Source: a virus
IMG/VR virus record: IMGVR_UViG_3300025030_000279
Location: 1 to 36,677 of that record
Direction: 5' to 3' (one strand)
DNA length: 36,677 nucleotides
Shown: positions 1 through 7,109 of the stretch, piece by piece
Position numbering within the stretch: position 1 is the stretch's first letter
How the letters are laid out: each line of letters opens with the position of its first letter
Notes under the pieces: model-generated
Told to the model about the DNA's origin: nothing
The model's input: the letters and a program-made list of their open reading frames with translations, nothing else
Databases searched by the model: none
Program-made: the position numbers and the translations under genes

Positions 1-127
1 ACGCTTCTTCTTCAATTGTTTCGTACTACACAATTGACGACCGAACGGGAACTCCGGCCGCATCGGATAATCTACTTATTGTGAGTGACCCGAGTAATCC
101 TGTCGTCGTCACGCTAGACGGCGACGC
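1..127. repeat. Left copy of exact 127-bp terminal direct repeat
   Basis: The first 127 bases are identical to the last 127 (36551-36677). The open reading frame of the tail-fibre gene continues without interruption across the joined copies. The repeat is therefore best read as the overlap of a circular or circularly permuted genome of 36,550 bp, not as a biological terminal repeat. A length of 127 equals a k-mer size commonly used by assemblers, which supports an assembly origin. Confidence 0.95.
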
Positions 128-2063
128 GACGATTGGTGATGCCTCGATGCCGTTGGGAACCTCTTTCGTATCAACCAATCTGTCGAACCCGTTGACTATC
201 GGGCACAGTGGAACGCTCACATGGGATACGACGCAAAGCTCGACGCTCACATGCAATGGTTGCATCAACGTTCGCATCGGTGGCGGAATACACATGGGCA
301 CGATCGCGAACCCGTTCCCTGCGGCGTACAACGCGAAGATCATCTTTGTCGGTACCGCGATTGCGACGAATGCTGGACTGTACATATTGACGTATGGTTG
401 GCATTCTTCGTTCGCCAACGGAGCATGTTCTTTCGTTGGTGCTCCGAAAGTTAACCGCGGATGGTATGCATCCGGCGTCGGTACTGCGGCCTCTCCACTA
501 GTGACGACCACGGCGACGGATTGGAGTGTTGGCGACCAGATCTGTATCTCTGGTGCTGTGTATAATCAGTATGAGATTCGCTACATCATCACAAAGAATT
601 CCACATCTTCTTACGTTGTCTCGACGAGTGTAGGAGGTGCGGAAGCGGCGTTCACGAACGCACACTCGACGACCGACCTTATCCTCAACGGCACGCAGAA
701 CGTCTCACTTGAATCGAACGCCATCGGCGTACCATTCTGGGGCAACATCAATCAGTACATCCCATCTTCTGTCGTATTCAAGAATGTCTCGCTCAAATAC
801 CCTGGCGGCAGTGGCTCGTCGAGGAACGGATGGTACAACGGAACGTCAGCGTCGTATGGTTGCAACTATGATACTATTTCCATCATAGACGGTGGCTTCG
901 GGCTGTATCCGTTTTATTCGTACTACACGACAAGACCAACATCGAAGTGTGTCAACGCCGCCATCTATCGTATCCCTGCGGCGCTTGGTGGAAGCACGAG
1001 CACGGGAGCGATGCTGACGCTCTCGCAGTACGCCGGAACGTATAGTGATATCTATTGCATTGGCGGGAATTATAACTCATTAGCGATATCGGCATATAGT
1101 TTCACCGTCAGCAATGTGTATGTATACAACGCTGTACAAAACTATTCGAGTGGGTATCAAGGGGCCGGATTGACTATTGCTGGAGCATATGGTACGTTCT
1201 ATAATTTCAACGCTCAAGGATGTCGCACGAATGGAATCGCCATCGGCGGCACAGGCATGATAGTAAAGAATTCCCACTTCGGCGATTTAGTCACGAACAA
1301 TTATGATATTAACCCGTTGTATGTTGGTGGATTCGCACAGACATTATTCGATACGTGCACGTTTGGTAGTGCAAACTTGTTCTCGTCGCCGCTCACGTCT
1401 ATCACTTCGTCACCGTACAGGCTCACAGTTGGTTCATACATATCGTTCGACAACTGCAATAGCGGCAATGAGAAGTTAACGTATTACACTAAGGGCCTTA
1501 TTCAGAAAACGGGCACGGGACTTACTGACACGACGCTTTCCCCTCTCGGACAGAACTGCGCCCTCATCGCGCCGGTGAACGTTGACGCGGGGCAGTCGTT
1601 TGAGTTTAAGCTCCTCGCTGTCCCGAATCAGTCGGTCTCGGTGTTCGGCAAGCTAAAGAAGAACGCGGTATCGACCGCAGACCTCGCTACCGTCGAGCTG
1701 TGGTTACCGGGTAGCACTGTTGCCGATGTGACGTACACGATGCCGAACGGCACTGATTGGAACACGTTCGCGCTTGCCGCGAACTACACAGGCACAGAGT
1801 ACTCGTGGGCGACGGTGAAAGTCACCTGCTACAGCGCGACGACGGGTGCGGGATTCTATGTCGGCGATATCTTCAACGGTACGAACAACATCACGAACCT
1901 GAACTTGTGGTACCAGGCGAAGCAGTCTGACATCATGTTCGAACAGCTTGGTGACGCGAACGCAGTGTGGTCCGTCTTGACAAGTACACAGACGACGAGC
2001 GGAACGATGGGGAAAAAACTCAAAGACGGTTTGACGACGAACCTATTCCTGGGGCTGAAATGA
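3..2063 (+). CDS. Tail fibre/spike protein, C-terminal 686 residues (gene continues from 36115)
   Basis: This is the downstream part of a gene that starts at ATG 36115 and crosses the artificial window ends; joined, it encodes about 832 residues. The sequence is rich in Ser, Thr, Gly, Asn and Tyr and very poor in charged residues. Its middle has repeated short strand-turn patterns (for example GLTIAGAYGTFYNFNAQGC and GIAIGGTGMIVKNSHFGDL) like a right-handed beta-helix of viral spikes and polysaccharide-binding fibres. The C-terminal 150 residues look like a separate beta-sandwich. It probably forms a trimeric receptor-binding fibre. It lies oddly between the portal and capsid protease genes instead of after the tail genes. 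No catalytic residues were recognised, and the assignment rests on composition and pattern rather than a clear family match. The stop overlaps the next start as ATGA. Confidence 0.65.
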   Translation, partial: ASSSIVSYYTIDDRTGTPAASDNLLIVSDPSNPVVVTLDGDATIGDASMPLGTSFVSTNLSNPLTIGHSGTLTWDTTQSSTLTCNGCINVRIGGGIHMGTIANPFPAAYNAKIIFVGTAIATNAGLYILTYGWHSSFANGACSFVGAPKVNRGWYASGVGTAASPLVTTTATDWSVGDQICISGAVYNQYEIRYIITKNSTSSYVVSTSVGGAEAAFTNAHSTTDLILNGTQNVSLESNAIGVPFWGNINQYIPSSVVFKNVSLKYPGGSGSSRNGWYNGTSASYGCNYDTISIIDGGFGLYPFYSYYTTRPTSKCVNAAIYRIPAALGGSTSTGAMLTLSQYAGTYSDIYCIGGNYNSLAISAYSFTVSNVYVYNAVQNYSSGYQGAGLTIAGAYGTFYNFNAQGCRTNGIAIGGTGMIVKNSHFGDLVTNNYDINPLYVGGFAQTLFDTCTFGSANLFSSPLTSITSSPYRLTVGSYISFDNCNSGNEKLTYYTKGLIQKTGTGLTDTTLSPLGQNCALIAPVNVDAGQSFEFKLLAVPNQSVSVFGKLKKNAVSTADLATVELWLPGSTVADVTYTMPNGTDWNTFALAANYTGTEYSWATVKVTCYSATTGAGFYVGDIFNGTNNITNLNLWYQAKQSDIMFEQLGDANAVWSVLTSTQTTSGTMGKKLKDGLTTNLFLGLK

Positions 2064-2305
2064 CAATCGATGACGATTTATCGATGATAAAATCTGTCCG
2101 GAAATTACTATGCTCGAAATCACTGGCTCCCGAAAAACGCGATACACTCGAACAAGTGTTCGTGAATCTCAACGACAAAATCATGAACATCCCGGCAGGA
2201 GAACAGTTCAGGCAATGGTACGATGGATACGTACTCTACAGAATAGGAATACAGGGTGATTACAATGGGAAAACTCGAGCGCTACCTCCAGCAACAAAAG
2301 ATTAG
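2060..2305 (+). CDS. Small hypothetical protein, 81 aa
   Basis: The start ATG overlaps the fibre stop codon (ATGA), a typical translational coupling, and the reading frame runs to TAG 2303-2305. The protein is mostly helical and charged (KSLAPEKRDTLEQVFVNLND) with no cysteines or membrane segment. I do not recognise a family. It could be a small assembly or chaperone protein for the preceding fibre, since fibre chaperones often sit directly downstream, but that is only positional inference. Its 3' end overlaps the start of the phosphoesterase gene by 41 bases. Confidence 0.6.
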   Translation: MTIDDDLSMIKSVRKLLCSKSLAPEKRDTLEQVFVNLNDKIMNIPAGEQFRQWYDGYVLYRIGIQGDYNGKTRALPPATKD

Positions 2306-3086
2306 TGAAGAAGAGGCAATCATCGCGCTCAATTCGCGTGGTGCAAAGCCGAAAGACCCCGTGGTTTTGGGGCTCAGTAACACTCATATAAAGTTCGGCG
2401 TCATCAGTGATACTCACATAGGTCACAAATGTTTTGTCGATGCCCTTTTCGAGAAGGCCGCAAAGCATTTCAAAAAGGAGGGTGTTGAATTTGTCGCACA
2501 CCCGGGCGATCATCTAGAAGGCATGAGCGGTCGGCCGGGCCATGTCTATGAGCTCAACCTTATCGGCTTTGCACAGCAAGTCGATCGTGCGGTGGAACTC
2601 TACAGCTCGATAGGCAAGCCTATCTACGGTATAGATGGGAATCATGATGGGTGGTACTACAAAAAGAACGATAATGGCACCGTCGTTGGTGAGGTGCTTG
2701 AGCAGCGCGTCAAAGGGTACAAACACCTTGGACAGATGGAGGGCGTTATCCAACTAGGACAAAACGCAAAGATGCTTCTCTATCATGGTGGAGATGGCAG
2801 CGCCTACGCCACAAGCTACAAACTCCAAAAACTCGTGGAAAGCTTCGATGGTGGTGATAAGCCGAATATCGTCTTGAGCGGTCACTATCACAAATCGATG
2901 TATGCGTTCATACGAAACGTGCACGCATTTGAGGCTGGCACGCTCTGTTCGCAGACCGAGTGGATGCGTGGAAAGAAGCTTCAGGCGCACATGGGATATT
3001 GGATCATCGACGCGTTTCTCGATAAACGGGGTATCAATCGCATAAAGACAGAGTTCGTGCCGCATTACGCGGGAGGTTCGGTATGA
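2265..3086 (+). CDS. Calcineurin-like metallophosphoesterase
   Basis: A 273-residue protein carries the complete two-metal phosphoesterase motif series: D49-x-H51 (ISDTHIG), G81-D82 (HPGDH), G125-N-H-D128, H174 and G206-H-x-H209. Such enzymes hydrolyse phosphodiesters or phosphomonoesters; the Mre11 nucleases belong to the same superfamily. The first 45 residues form a charged helical extension ahead of the catalytic domain. I chose ATG 2265 because GGTGAT (2255-2260) is a good ribosome-binding site; the upstream in-frame GTG 2256 lies inside that site. It sits among virion genes rather than replication genes, so it may act in packaging, injection or host RNA/DNA degradation. The substrate cannot be told from sequence. 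Confidence 0.9.
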   Translation: MGKLERYLQQQKISEEEAIIALNSRGAKPKDPVVLGLSNTHIKFGVISDTHIGHKCFVDALFEKAAKHFKKEGVEFVAHPGDHLEGMSGRPGHVYELNLIGFAQQVDRAVELYSSIGKPIYGIDGNHDGWYYKKNDNGTVVGEVLEQRVKGYKHLGQMEGVIQLGQNAKMLLYHGGDGSAYATSYKLQKLVESFDGGDKPNIVLSGHYHKSMYAFIRNVHAFEAGTLCSQTEWMRGKKLQAHMGYWIIDAFLDKRGINRIKTEFVPHYAGGSV

Positions 3087-3409
3087 TGCAGGTGTTCAAC
3101 ACAGGAGTATTGACAGAGAACGGATTACGACAGATTCGTGAGCTCAATGGGCGTATAGAGAAGGTTGTCGTGTTTTGCGGCGCGCCACGACAGAACACGA
3201 AGATAGTTCTGACGTCGTATGACGGCGAGGTACTCTGTGACGGATACCTCGGAGAGCCAGTATCGCGGTTTTATCCACGCAATGTCATCCCAGTAAGTCA
3301 AGAGACGCCTATCGTCGAGACGTACGCCATCAATGGCCCACTATCGCTCGAGATTATCGGGCTCGGCGATGGCGAAGGTATCGATAATATTCGCATTTAC
3401 TATGAATAG
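3083..3409 (+). CDS. Hypothetical beta-rich protein, 108 aa
   Basis: The ATG at 3083 overlaps the phosphoesterase stop (ATGA) and is preceded by GGGAGG (3071-3076). The protein alternates short hydrophobic strands and turns (KIVLTSYDGEVLCDGYLGE; LSLEIIGLGDGEGIDNIRI) with two isolated cysteines and no membrane segment. I recognise no family. Its location directly before the head-assembly genes suggests a small virion or connector protein. It is the last gene before a promoter, so it probably ends one transcription unit. Confidence 0.65.
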   Translation: MMQVFNTGVLTENGLRQIRELNGRIEKVVVFCGAPRQNTKIVLTSYDGEVLCDGYLGEPVSRFYPRNVIPVSQETPIVETYAINGPLSLEIIGLGDGEGIDNIRIYYE

Positions 3410-3410
3410 G

Positions 3411-3423
3411 TTATATTTATAAA
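3411..3423 (+). promoter_or_regulatory. Archaeal-type promoter for the head-assembly operon
   Basis: TTTATAAA at 3416-3423 is preceded by GTTAT and followed by an A-rich stretch, resembling the GTTACATTTATAAAA element found at four other module starts in this window. The first T lies 34 nt before ATG 3450, so the predicted transcript would have a very short leader. No Shine-Dalgarno sequence precedes that ATG. Confidence 0.65.
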
Positions 3424-3449
3424 ACTAAAAAATCAGTAGAACGACGACT

Positions 3450-3869
3450 ATGACACAGATAATCATCAAGCTGGATGAGAAAGCCCTCCTCGTTGCGATA
3501 GATGAAAAACTCGACGCGATTGCGAGTAATATCTTCGCCAATTCACAGCAGTTGATCGTCGAAAGGGGAATCATCGACGAAGGGACGTTGCTTAAAAGCG
3601 GCAACTTAAACCGCGAATACCTCCAGAAGACGATCATCTACTCCGCCCCGTACTCTGACGCGATAGAATTCGGACGGCTTCCGGGCAGTATGCCCCCCGT
3701 AGACGCTTTGAAAGCGTGGGTCAAGCGCAAAGGAATAGCGTCTGATGAGGCGGAAGTATCGCGCATTGCGTGGGCAATCGCGCAAGATATCAAGACATCT
3801 GGGATAGACCCGCGACCGTTCCTTAGTCCTGCTGTGGAAATGGAACTTGTCAAGATACAATCGAGGTAA
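3450..3869 (+). CDS. HK97 gp10-like head-tail joining/tail completion protein
   Basis: A 139-residue protein has the pattern of the HK97 gp10 family: an N-terminal helix, a GTLLKSG segment (cf. DTGxLRxS), YSAPYSDAIEFG (cf. YAxYVExGT) and a C-terminal RPFLSPA followed by a helix. In known siphoviruses this protein forms part of the neck or tail terminator. Unusually it precedes the protease and capsid genes instead of following them. It is the first gene behind a TATA-box promoter and has no ribosome-binding site. Confidence 0.75.
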   Translation: MTQIIIKLDEKALLVAIDEKLDAIASNIFANSQQLIVERGIIDEGTLLKSGNLNREYLQKTIIYSAPYSDAIEFGRLPGSMPPVDALKAWVKRKGIASDEAEVSRIAWAIAQDIKTSGIDPRPFLSPAVEMELVKIQSR

Positions 3870-3873
3870 CGCT

Positions 3874-4800
3874 ATGGAAGAGTTCAGCAAGGCATTCGCA
3901 TTTGACGGCATCAATGACGACGAGATGAGAAAATTCTCCTGCTGGGGGAGCGTCGAAGTCGTCGATCGACAGCGAGAAATCATCCCAATCGACGAGGTCT
4001 ATAAGATAATGGATATCTGGATGGACCGCGGCGCTCCAATCATGTTTCGGCACTCTAACAGGCAAGTCGGCAAAGGAGTAAACTGGCGTCCTGCAGAGAA
4101 GGATGGAAATAAAGGTGTCCTGATTACCGGGGTCATCTTTAAGCACTACAAGGAAGACGACGAAGTCTGGGATGGTATCAAAAAGGGAGAGTTCGAAGGC
4201 CTATCTATCGGTGGCAAGAGCTACTTGAAGGAGAAGGACGAGAACGGCAATACCTTCCTACGAAACCTCATAGGCTACGAGTTTTCTGTTGTGGAGAGAA
4301 CCGGTAATCAAGAAGCAACATTCACCGAGGTAAACGCAATGGCGAAATCTGACACTGTAGTAAAAGCAGATGAGCCGGTGATGGACAAAACTCCGGAAGC
4401 GCCGCCCGCAGAAGCGCCGCCTGCCGCAGAGCAACCTCCCGCACCGGAAACATCAGACGAGATTTCCCAATTGAAGAGCGTCATCGCATCTTTGATTGAG
4501 AAAATCGCAATGATAGAGCAGAAACTCTCCGGAGCCCCCGAGGCCGAAACGCCTATCGAGGAGTCTGCGGAAGAGAAGCCTGCTGAAGCTGAACCCGAAC
4601 CGGTCGATTCGGAAGTCGACGCGCTCAAGAAGGAGTTGTCCGACTTGAAGAAGTCAATCGTCGTCAAAACGATCGAGACTGCGCGCCCCGCAGAGGTTCA
4701 GAAGAAGGATAAGCACACCGAAGCCCGTGAGACGCTCAAAGAGATGTCGAAGAACGGAAACATCGACTTTACTCAGCTCGGAAAGAAGCTGAGACAATAG
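3874..4800 (+). CDS. Prohead protease with C-terminal scaffold domain
   Basis: A 308-residue protein. Residues 1 to about 150 resemble XkdF/HK97-type prohead serine proteases: a beta-rich core, a conserved His in MFRHSN, and GEFEGLSIGGKS before a C-terminal strand pair (IGYEFSVVERTGN). Residues 155-308 are a Pro/Ala/Glu-rich linker followed by coiled-coil helices (ISQLKSVIASLIEKIAMIEQ; VDALKKELSDLKKSI), as expected for a scaffold. The start ATG 3874 follows GAGGT with 6-nt spacing. The major capsid gene follows 10 nt later. The protease should clear the scaffold from the procapsid. I can see the conserved His and the SIGG segment but have not mapped every catalytic residue with certainty. Confidence 0.82.
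   Translation: MEEFSKAFAFDGINDDEMRKFSCWGSVEVVDRQREIIPIDEVYKIMDIWMDRGAPIMFRHSNRQVGKGVNWRPAEKDGNKGVLITGVIFKHYKEDDEVWDGIKKGEFEGLSIGGKSYLKEKDENGNTFLRNLIGYEFSVVERTGNQEATFTEVNAMAKSDTVVKADEPVMDKTPEAPPAEAPPAAEQPPAPETSDEISQLKSVIASLIEKIAMIEQKLSGAPEAETPIEESAEEKPAEAEPEPVDSEVDALKKELSDLKKSIVVKTIETARPAEVQKKDKHTEARETLKEMSKNGNIDFTQLGKKLRQ
4339..4800 (+). CDS. Putative internally initiated scaffold protein (in frame within protease gene)
   Basis: ATG 4339 lies in the same frame as the protease gene and is preceded by GAGG (4327-4330) with 8-nt spacing. It falls exactly where the protease domain ends and the Pro/Ala/Glu-rich coiled-coil part begins. Initiation here would yield a 153-residue free scaffold sharing the protease C-terminus, as with lambda C/Nu3. 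This is inferred from the site's position and ribosome-binding sequence; expression is not shown. Confidence 0.5.
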   Translation: MAKSDTVVKADEPVMDKTPEAPPAEAPPAAEQPPAPETSDEISQLKSVIASLIEKIAMIEQKLSGAPEAETPIEESAEEKPAEAEPEPVDSEVDALKKELSDLKKSIVVKTIETARPAEVQKKDKHTEARETLKEMSKNGNIDFTQLGKKLRQ

Positions 4801-4810
4801 AGAGGTCCCC

Positions 4811-5899
4811 ATGAAATTTGAAAGCATACAGCAAATGAGAGAAGCATACTACGGCCCCGCCGACAGCGAGATTGCAATGGCGGTCCAGAAGGCTGACGCG
4901 CCGGTACTGAGCACCACAACGGGTGTCTACAACCGCGTGTACGGCGAGGCAGTCTGGGAGCTGTTGAACAACGAAGCCCGCTCATGGGGTGTACTTCCTA
5001 AGAAGCCGCTGCAGAACACCGGCTTCCGCGTGATTACTGCACGCTCGAGCACGCTCGGAACTGGTGGCGTCTCTGAAAACGCAGCCATCCCTGACACTGT
5101 CAAGCCGACGTGGGCTCTTGCGTCTATCAGCCTCAAAGAGGTTGTGAAGACGTTCGACATGTCGAACAGGCAGCAACTTCTCAACGACGGAAGCGATGAC
5201 ACCATCGGCTTCGAGGAGATCAAGCAGTACATGGCGAAGGAGTTCACAAACCACGTGAACAAGATGCTCCACGGCGACGCTGACACGCTTGCCGGGTCGA
5301 ACATCGAGTCCCTTGACCGTGTCTGCTCGAGCCAGTCTGAGGAAGCAGCACTGCTTACCGCGGGCGACGCCGACATCTACGGCTTCGACAGAAGCGCAAG
5401 CACTGCCTACGACGCATATGTGAACCACAACAGCGGAACCGACCGTGCGCTTTCGGAGTCTATGCTCCGCACTGGAATCGATTCGATCGAGGAGGCATCA
5501 GGTGCACGCCCGAACGTTATCATCACGGGCTTTGACACCGCGCGCGACATCGATGCGCTTGTCAACACACAGACGCGATACGTCACTGAGCGTGTCTCCA
5601 TCAACGTCGGCGATGCGGGTATCAAGACCGCCGCGGGCAACGATGCCGGTCTCCGTGTTGCAGCGTTCGACAGTATCCCCATCATCCGCGATAAGGATGT
5701 CACGAAGGATACAAAGAGCCGTGTGTACCTCCTCAACACCGAGTACCTCTACGTCGGAGTCAAGCAGCCCGTACAATACTACGAGACGCAGGACTTCTTC
5801 GTTGCTGGAACCCTCGGTAAGAAGGGCATGTACTACATGGCCGCCGAGCTTGTCTGCACCCGCTTCAACGCGCAGGGTAAGATAAGAGACCTCTTGTAG
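4811..5899 (+). CDS. Major capsid protein, HK97 fold
   Basis: A 362-residue protein sits directly after the protease-scaffold, the standard position for the major capsid protein. Its helical N-terminus (MKFESIQQMREAYYG) and central and C-terminal pattern match HK97-fold capsid proteins: a spine-helix region rich in charged residues (IKQYMAKEFTNHVNKMLHG), the segment PNVIITGFDTARDI, and a C-terminal LLNTEYLYVGVKQPVQYYE strand. AGAGGT lies just before ATG 4811. Codon use is strongly biased towards C-ending codons (ATC, GAC, AAC, TTC), fitting high expression. A T-rich terminator follows. Length is typical for the family (about 280-400 residues). Confidence 0.85.
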   Translation: MKFESIQQMREAYYGPADSEIAMAVQKADAPVLSTTTGVYNRVYGEAVWELLNNEARSWGVLPKKPLQNTGFRVITARSSTLGTGGVSENAAIPDTVKPTWALASISLKEVVKTFDMSNRQQLLNDGSDDTIGFEEIKQYMAKEFTNHVNKMLHGDADTLAGSNIESLDRVCSSQSEEAALLTAGDADIYGFDRSASTAYDAYVNHNSGTDRALSESMLRTGIDSIEEASGARPNVIITGFDTARDIDALVNTQTRYVTERVSINVGDAGIKTAAGNDAGLRVAAFDSIPIIRDKDVTKDTKSRVYLLNTEYLYVGVKQPVQYYETQDFFVAGTLGKKGMYYMAAELVCTRFNAQGKIRDLL

Positions 5900-5907
5900 G
5901 TCGACAG

Positions 5908-5928
5908 TTTTTCCTTTTTTTATTTTTC
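5908..5928 (+). terminator. T-rich archaeal-type terminator after the capsid gene
   Basis: Immediately after the capsid stop are runs of T5, T7 and T5 separated by one or two bases. Archaeal RNA polymerase terminates at such U-rich tracts without a hairpin. A TATA-like box (TTTATAAA, 5932-5939) follows at once, so termination and re-initiation may be juxtaposed here. Confidence 0.6.
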
Positions 5929-5958
5929 AATTTTATAAAAATCCTCCGGAGGGATACC

Positions 5959-6177
5959 ATCGCAAAAGACCTAAACGAAACTAAGGAGGAGAAACCGAAG
6001 AAAAGCTTCCGTCTCCTCAAGAACCCTGGGCAGAATTCTGCAGATCAGATATACTACACTCAGGACAACACAGCTATTGTCGTACCGAAAGGCGGTTACC
6101 ACTTTAGCCTTGACAAAGAAATGGATGCCACTATCGAGCATCTGAAGAAAACCTACGGGTTTGTAGAGGTCAAATAG
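5959..6177 (+). CDS. Small head-associated protein, 72 aa, with apparent ATC start
   Basis: The frame ending at TAG 6175-6177 encodes a plausible basic/acidic protein: a charged N-terminus (AKDLNETKEEKPKKSFRLLK), then a beta-like segment ending in YGFVEVK. It has no ATG, GTG or TTG between the upstream TAA (5878-5880) and ATG 6121, which would leave only 18 residues. A strong GGAGGG (5948-5953) lies 5 nt before ATC 5959. That context, GGAGGGATACC plus ATC, parallels the GAGGGATACAC plus ATG before the gene at 9222. I therefore propose either a rare ATC start or a G-to-C error or mutation of an ATG. Function is unknown; its place between capsid and connector genes suggests a head accessory protein. 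Confidence 0.5.
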   Translation: MAKDLNETKEEKPKKSFRLLKNPGQNSADQIYYTQDNTAIVVPKGGYHFSLDKEMDATIEHLKKTYGFVEVK

Positions 6178-6186
6178 GTGAACTGA

Positions 6187-6453
6187 ATGGCATTCACAAG
6201 CGCAATCACAGCACAGACGTATTTCGGCAACAAGAAGGTTGTCTTCGGAACGTTCGCAAGTTCTGCGGGCGGCACTGGCGGCGACATCGCGACGGGGCTC
6301 ACGAATTGTGACCACATCGAACTGACGCACACCGGGGCAGCCGTTGTTGCATCGGCGCCGGTAGCGAACGAAACCTTCCCGGTAGCGGGCGGAGTGATTA
6401 CCATCGTCACAGTCGCGGATACCGTCGGAACATTCGTCGCGTATGGATACTGA
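6187..6453 (+). CDS. Small virion-associated protein, 88 aa
   Basis: The protein starts MAFTSAITAQTYFGNKKVVF and is built of alternating Gly/Ala/Thr-rich strands, ending in VGTFVAYGY. Short proteins of this type commonly follow the major capsid gene in siphoviruses; I remember similar N-termini from phage proteins of unknown role. A decoration or head-surface role is possible. GGTGA precedes ATG 6187 by a few bases. It forms one cluster with its neighbours at 5959 and 6463. Confidence 0.7.
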   Translation: MAFTSAITAQTYFGNKKVVFGTFASSAGGTGGDIATGLTNCDHIELTHTGAAVVASAPVANETFPVAGGVITIVTVADTVGTFVAYGY

Positions 6454-6462
6454 GAGGACATT

Positions 6463-7053
6463 ATGACAACGTACAATAAAGTATTTCCTAAGATGGAATA
6501 CGTAGGGTACACGTCAGCGTTTCCTATCGGTGATGCGAACGACCACACTTTCGTGGCAGTCGTCGCGAATAAGAAGACAAGTGTTGACTACAATTTCCAG
6601 ATAACCCTCGATGGTACAAATTGGGCCGATCTCGGTTCTGATATTCAGAAGACCGCGAACGGAGTGTATATCACGAGGTTCGAGGGCTATCATGGAATGG
6701 CAGTGCGCGGCGCGTATAAAGCAGAAGTTGGTGGTACAAAGGCCACTGCGACTGTTGGAACCGTCGTGATACTCGCGGTCAATAAGGGTGCGACGATGAA
6801 TGGTTACACCGTTGAAACTGCGACGGGTGTGGCTCAAGGTGCTGAGACAGCAGAGATTTCTGGTACTGCGATTCTCATCACCGGTCACGTCGATTCTACG
6901 CTTGGCCAAGTGCAGGCGGCGATCGCGGCCAATGCAGAAGTTGCGGCGCTAATCACGGCAACGGGGATCACCACGTTTGCAGCAGATGGTCCGACTGCGC
7001 TGGCGACCGGTGACGGCGCAGAAGTCACCATCACGTATAAGGGCGGCGAGTAA
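6463..7053 (+). CDS. Hypothetical virion protein, 196 aa
   Basis: GAGAGGA lies just before ATG 6463. The first 110 residues form beta strands (TFVAVVANKKTSVDYNFQ, TLDGTNWADLGSDI), reminiscent of small sandwich domains on capsid or tail surfaces. Residues 115-196 are strikingly Ala/Thr/Gly-rich and helical (AQAAIAANAEVAALI-like). There are no cysteines and no membrane segment. I recognise no family. It is the last gene before a T-rich stretch and promoter, so it closes the capsid operon. Confidence 0.68.
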   Translation: MTTYNKVFPKMEYVGYTSAFPIGDANDHTFVAVVANKKTSVDYNFQITLDGTNWADLGSDIQKTANGVYITRFEGYHGMAVRGAYKAEVGGTKATATVGTVVILAVNKGATMNGYTVETATGVAQGAETAEISGTAILITGHVDSTLGQVQAAIAANAEVAALITATGITTFAADGPTALATGDGAEVTITYKGGE

Positions 7054-7061
7054 AATCCTCT

Positions 7062-7101
7062 TTTTCTTTCTTTAGTTACATTTATAAAAATAAAAACTAA
7101 T
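7062..7101 (+). promoter_or_regulatory. 40-bp terminator-promoter module, copy 1
   Basis: This 40-bp stretch is identical to 33321-33360. It combines a T-rich tract (ends the upstream unit) with the element GTTACATTTATAAAA; TTTATAAA lies at 7081-7088, 29 nt before ATG 7110. The spacing predicts transcription starting at or next to the start codon, giving a leaderless mRNA. No ribosome-binding site precedes ATG 7110, which fits. Confidence 0.8.
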
Positions 7102-7109
7102 CGATATGT

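Noticed and set aside
1-127. Terminal repeat as a packaging terminus or attachment site
   Set aside because: It lies inside a coding frame that continues across the join, and the length equals a common assembly k-mer. An assembly overlap is the simpler reading.
4308-4667. 119-codon minus-strand frame, Ser/Ala/Gly-rich
   Set aside because: Shadow of the Pro/Ala/Glu-rich scaffold part; composition is explained by the reverse complement of those codons.
5445-5885. 146-codon plus-strand frame within the capsid gene
   Set aside because: Ser/Arg/Thr-rich frame-shifted reading of C-ending codons of the capsid gene; no start signals.
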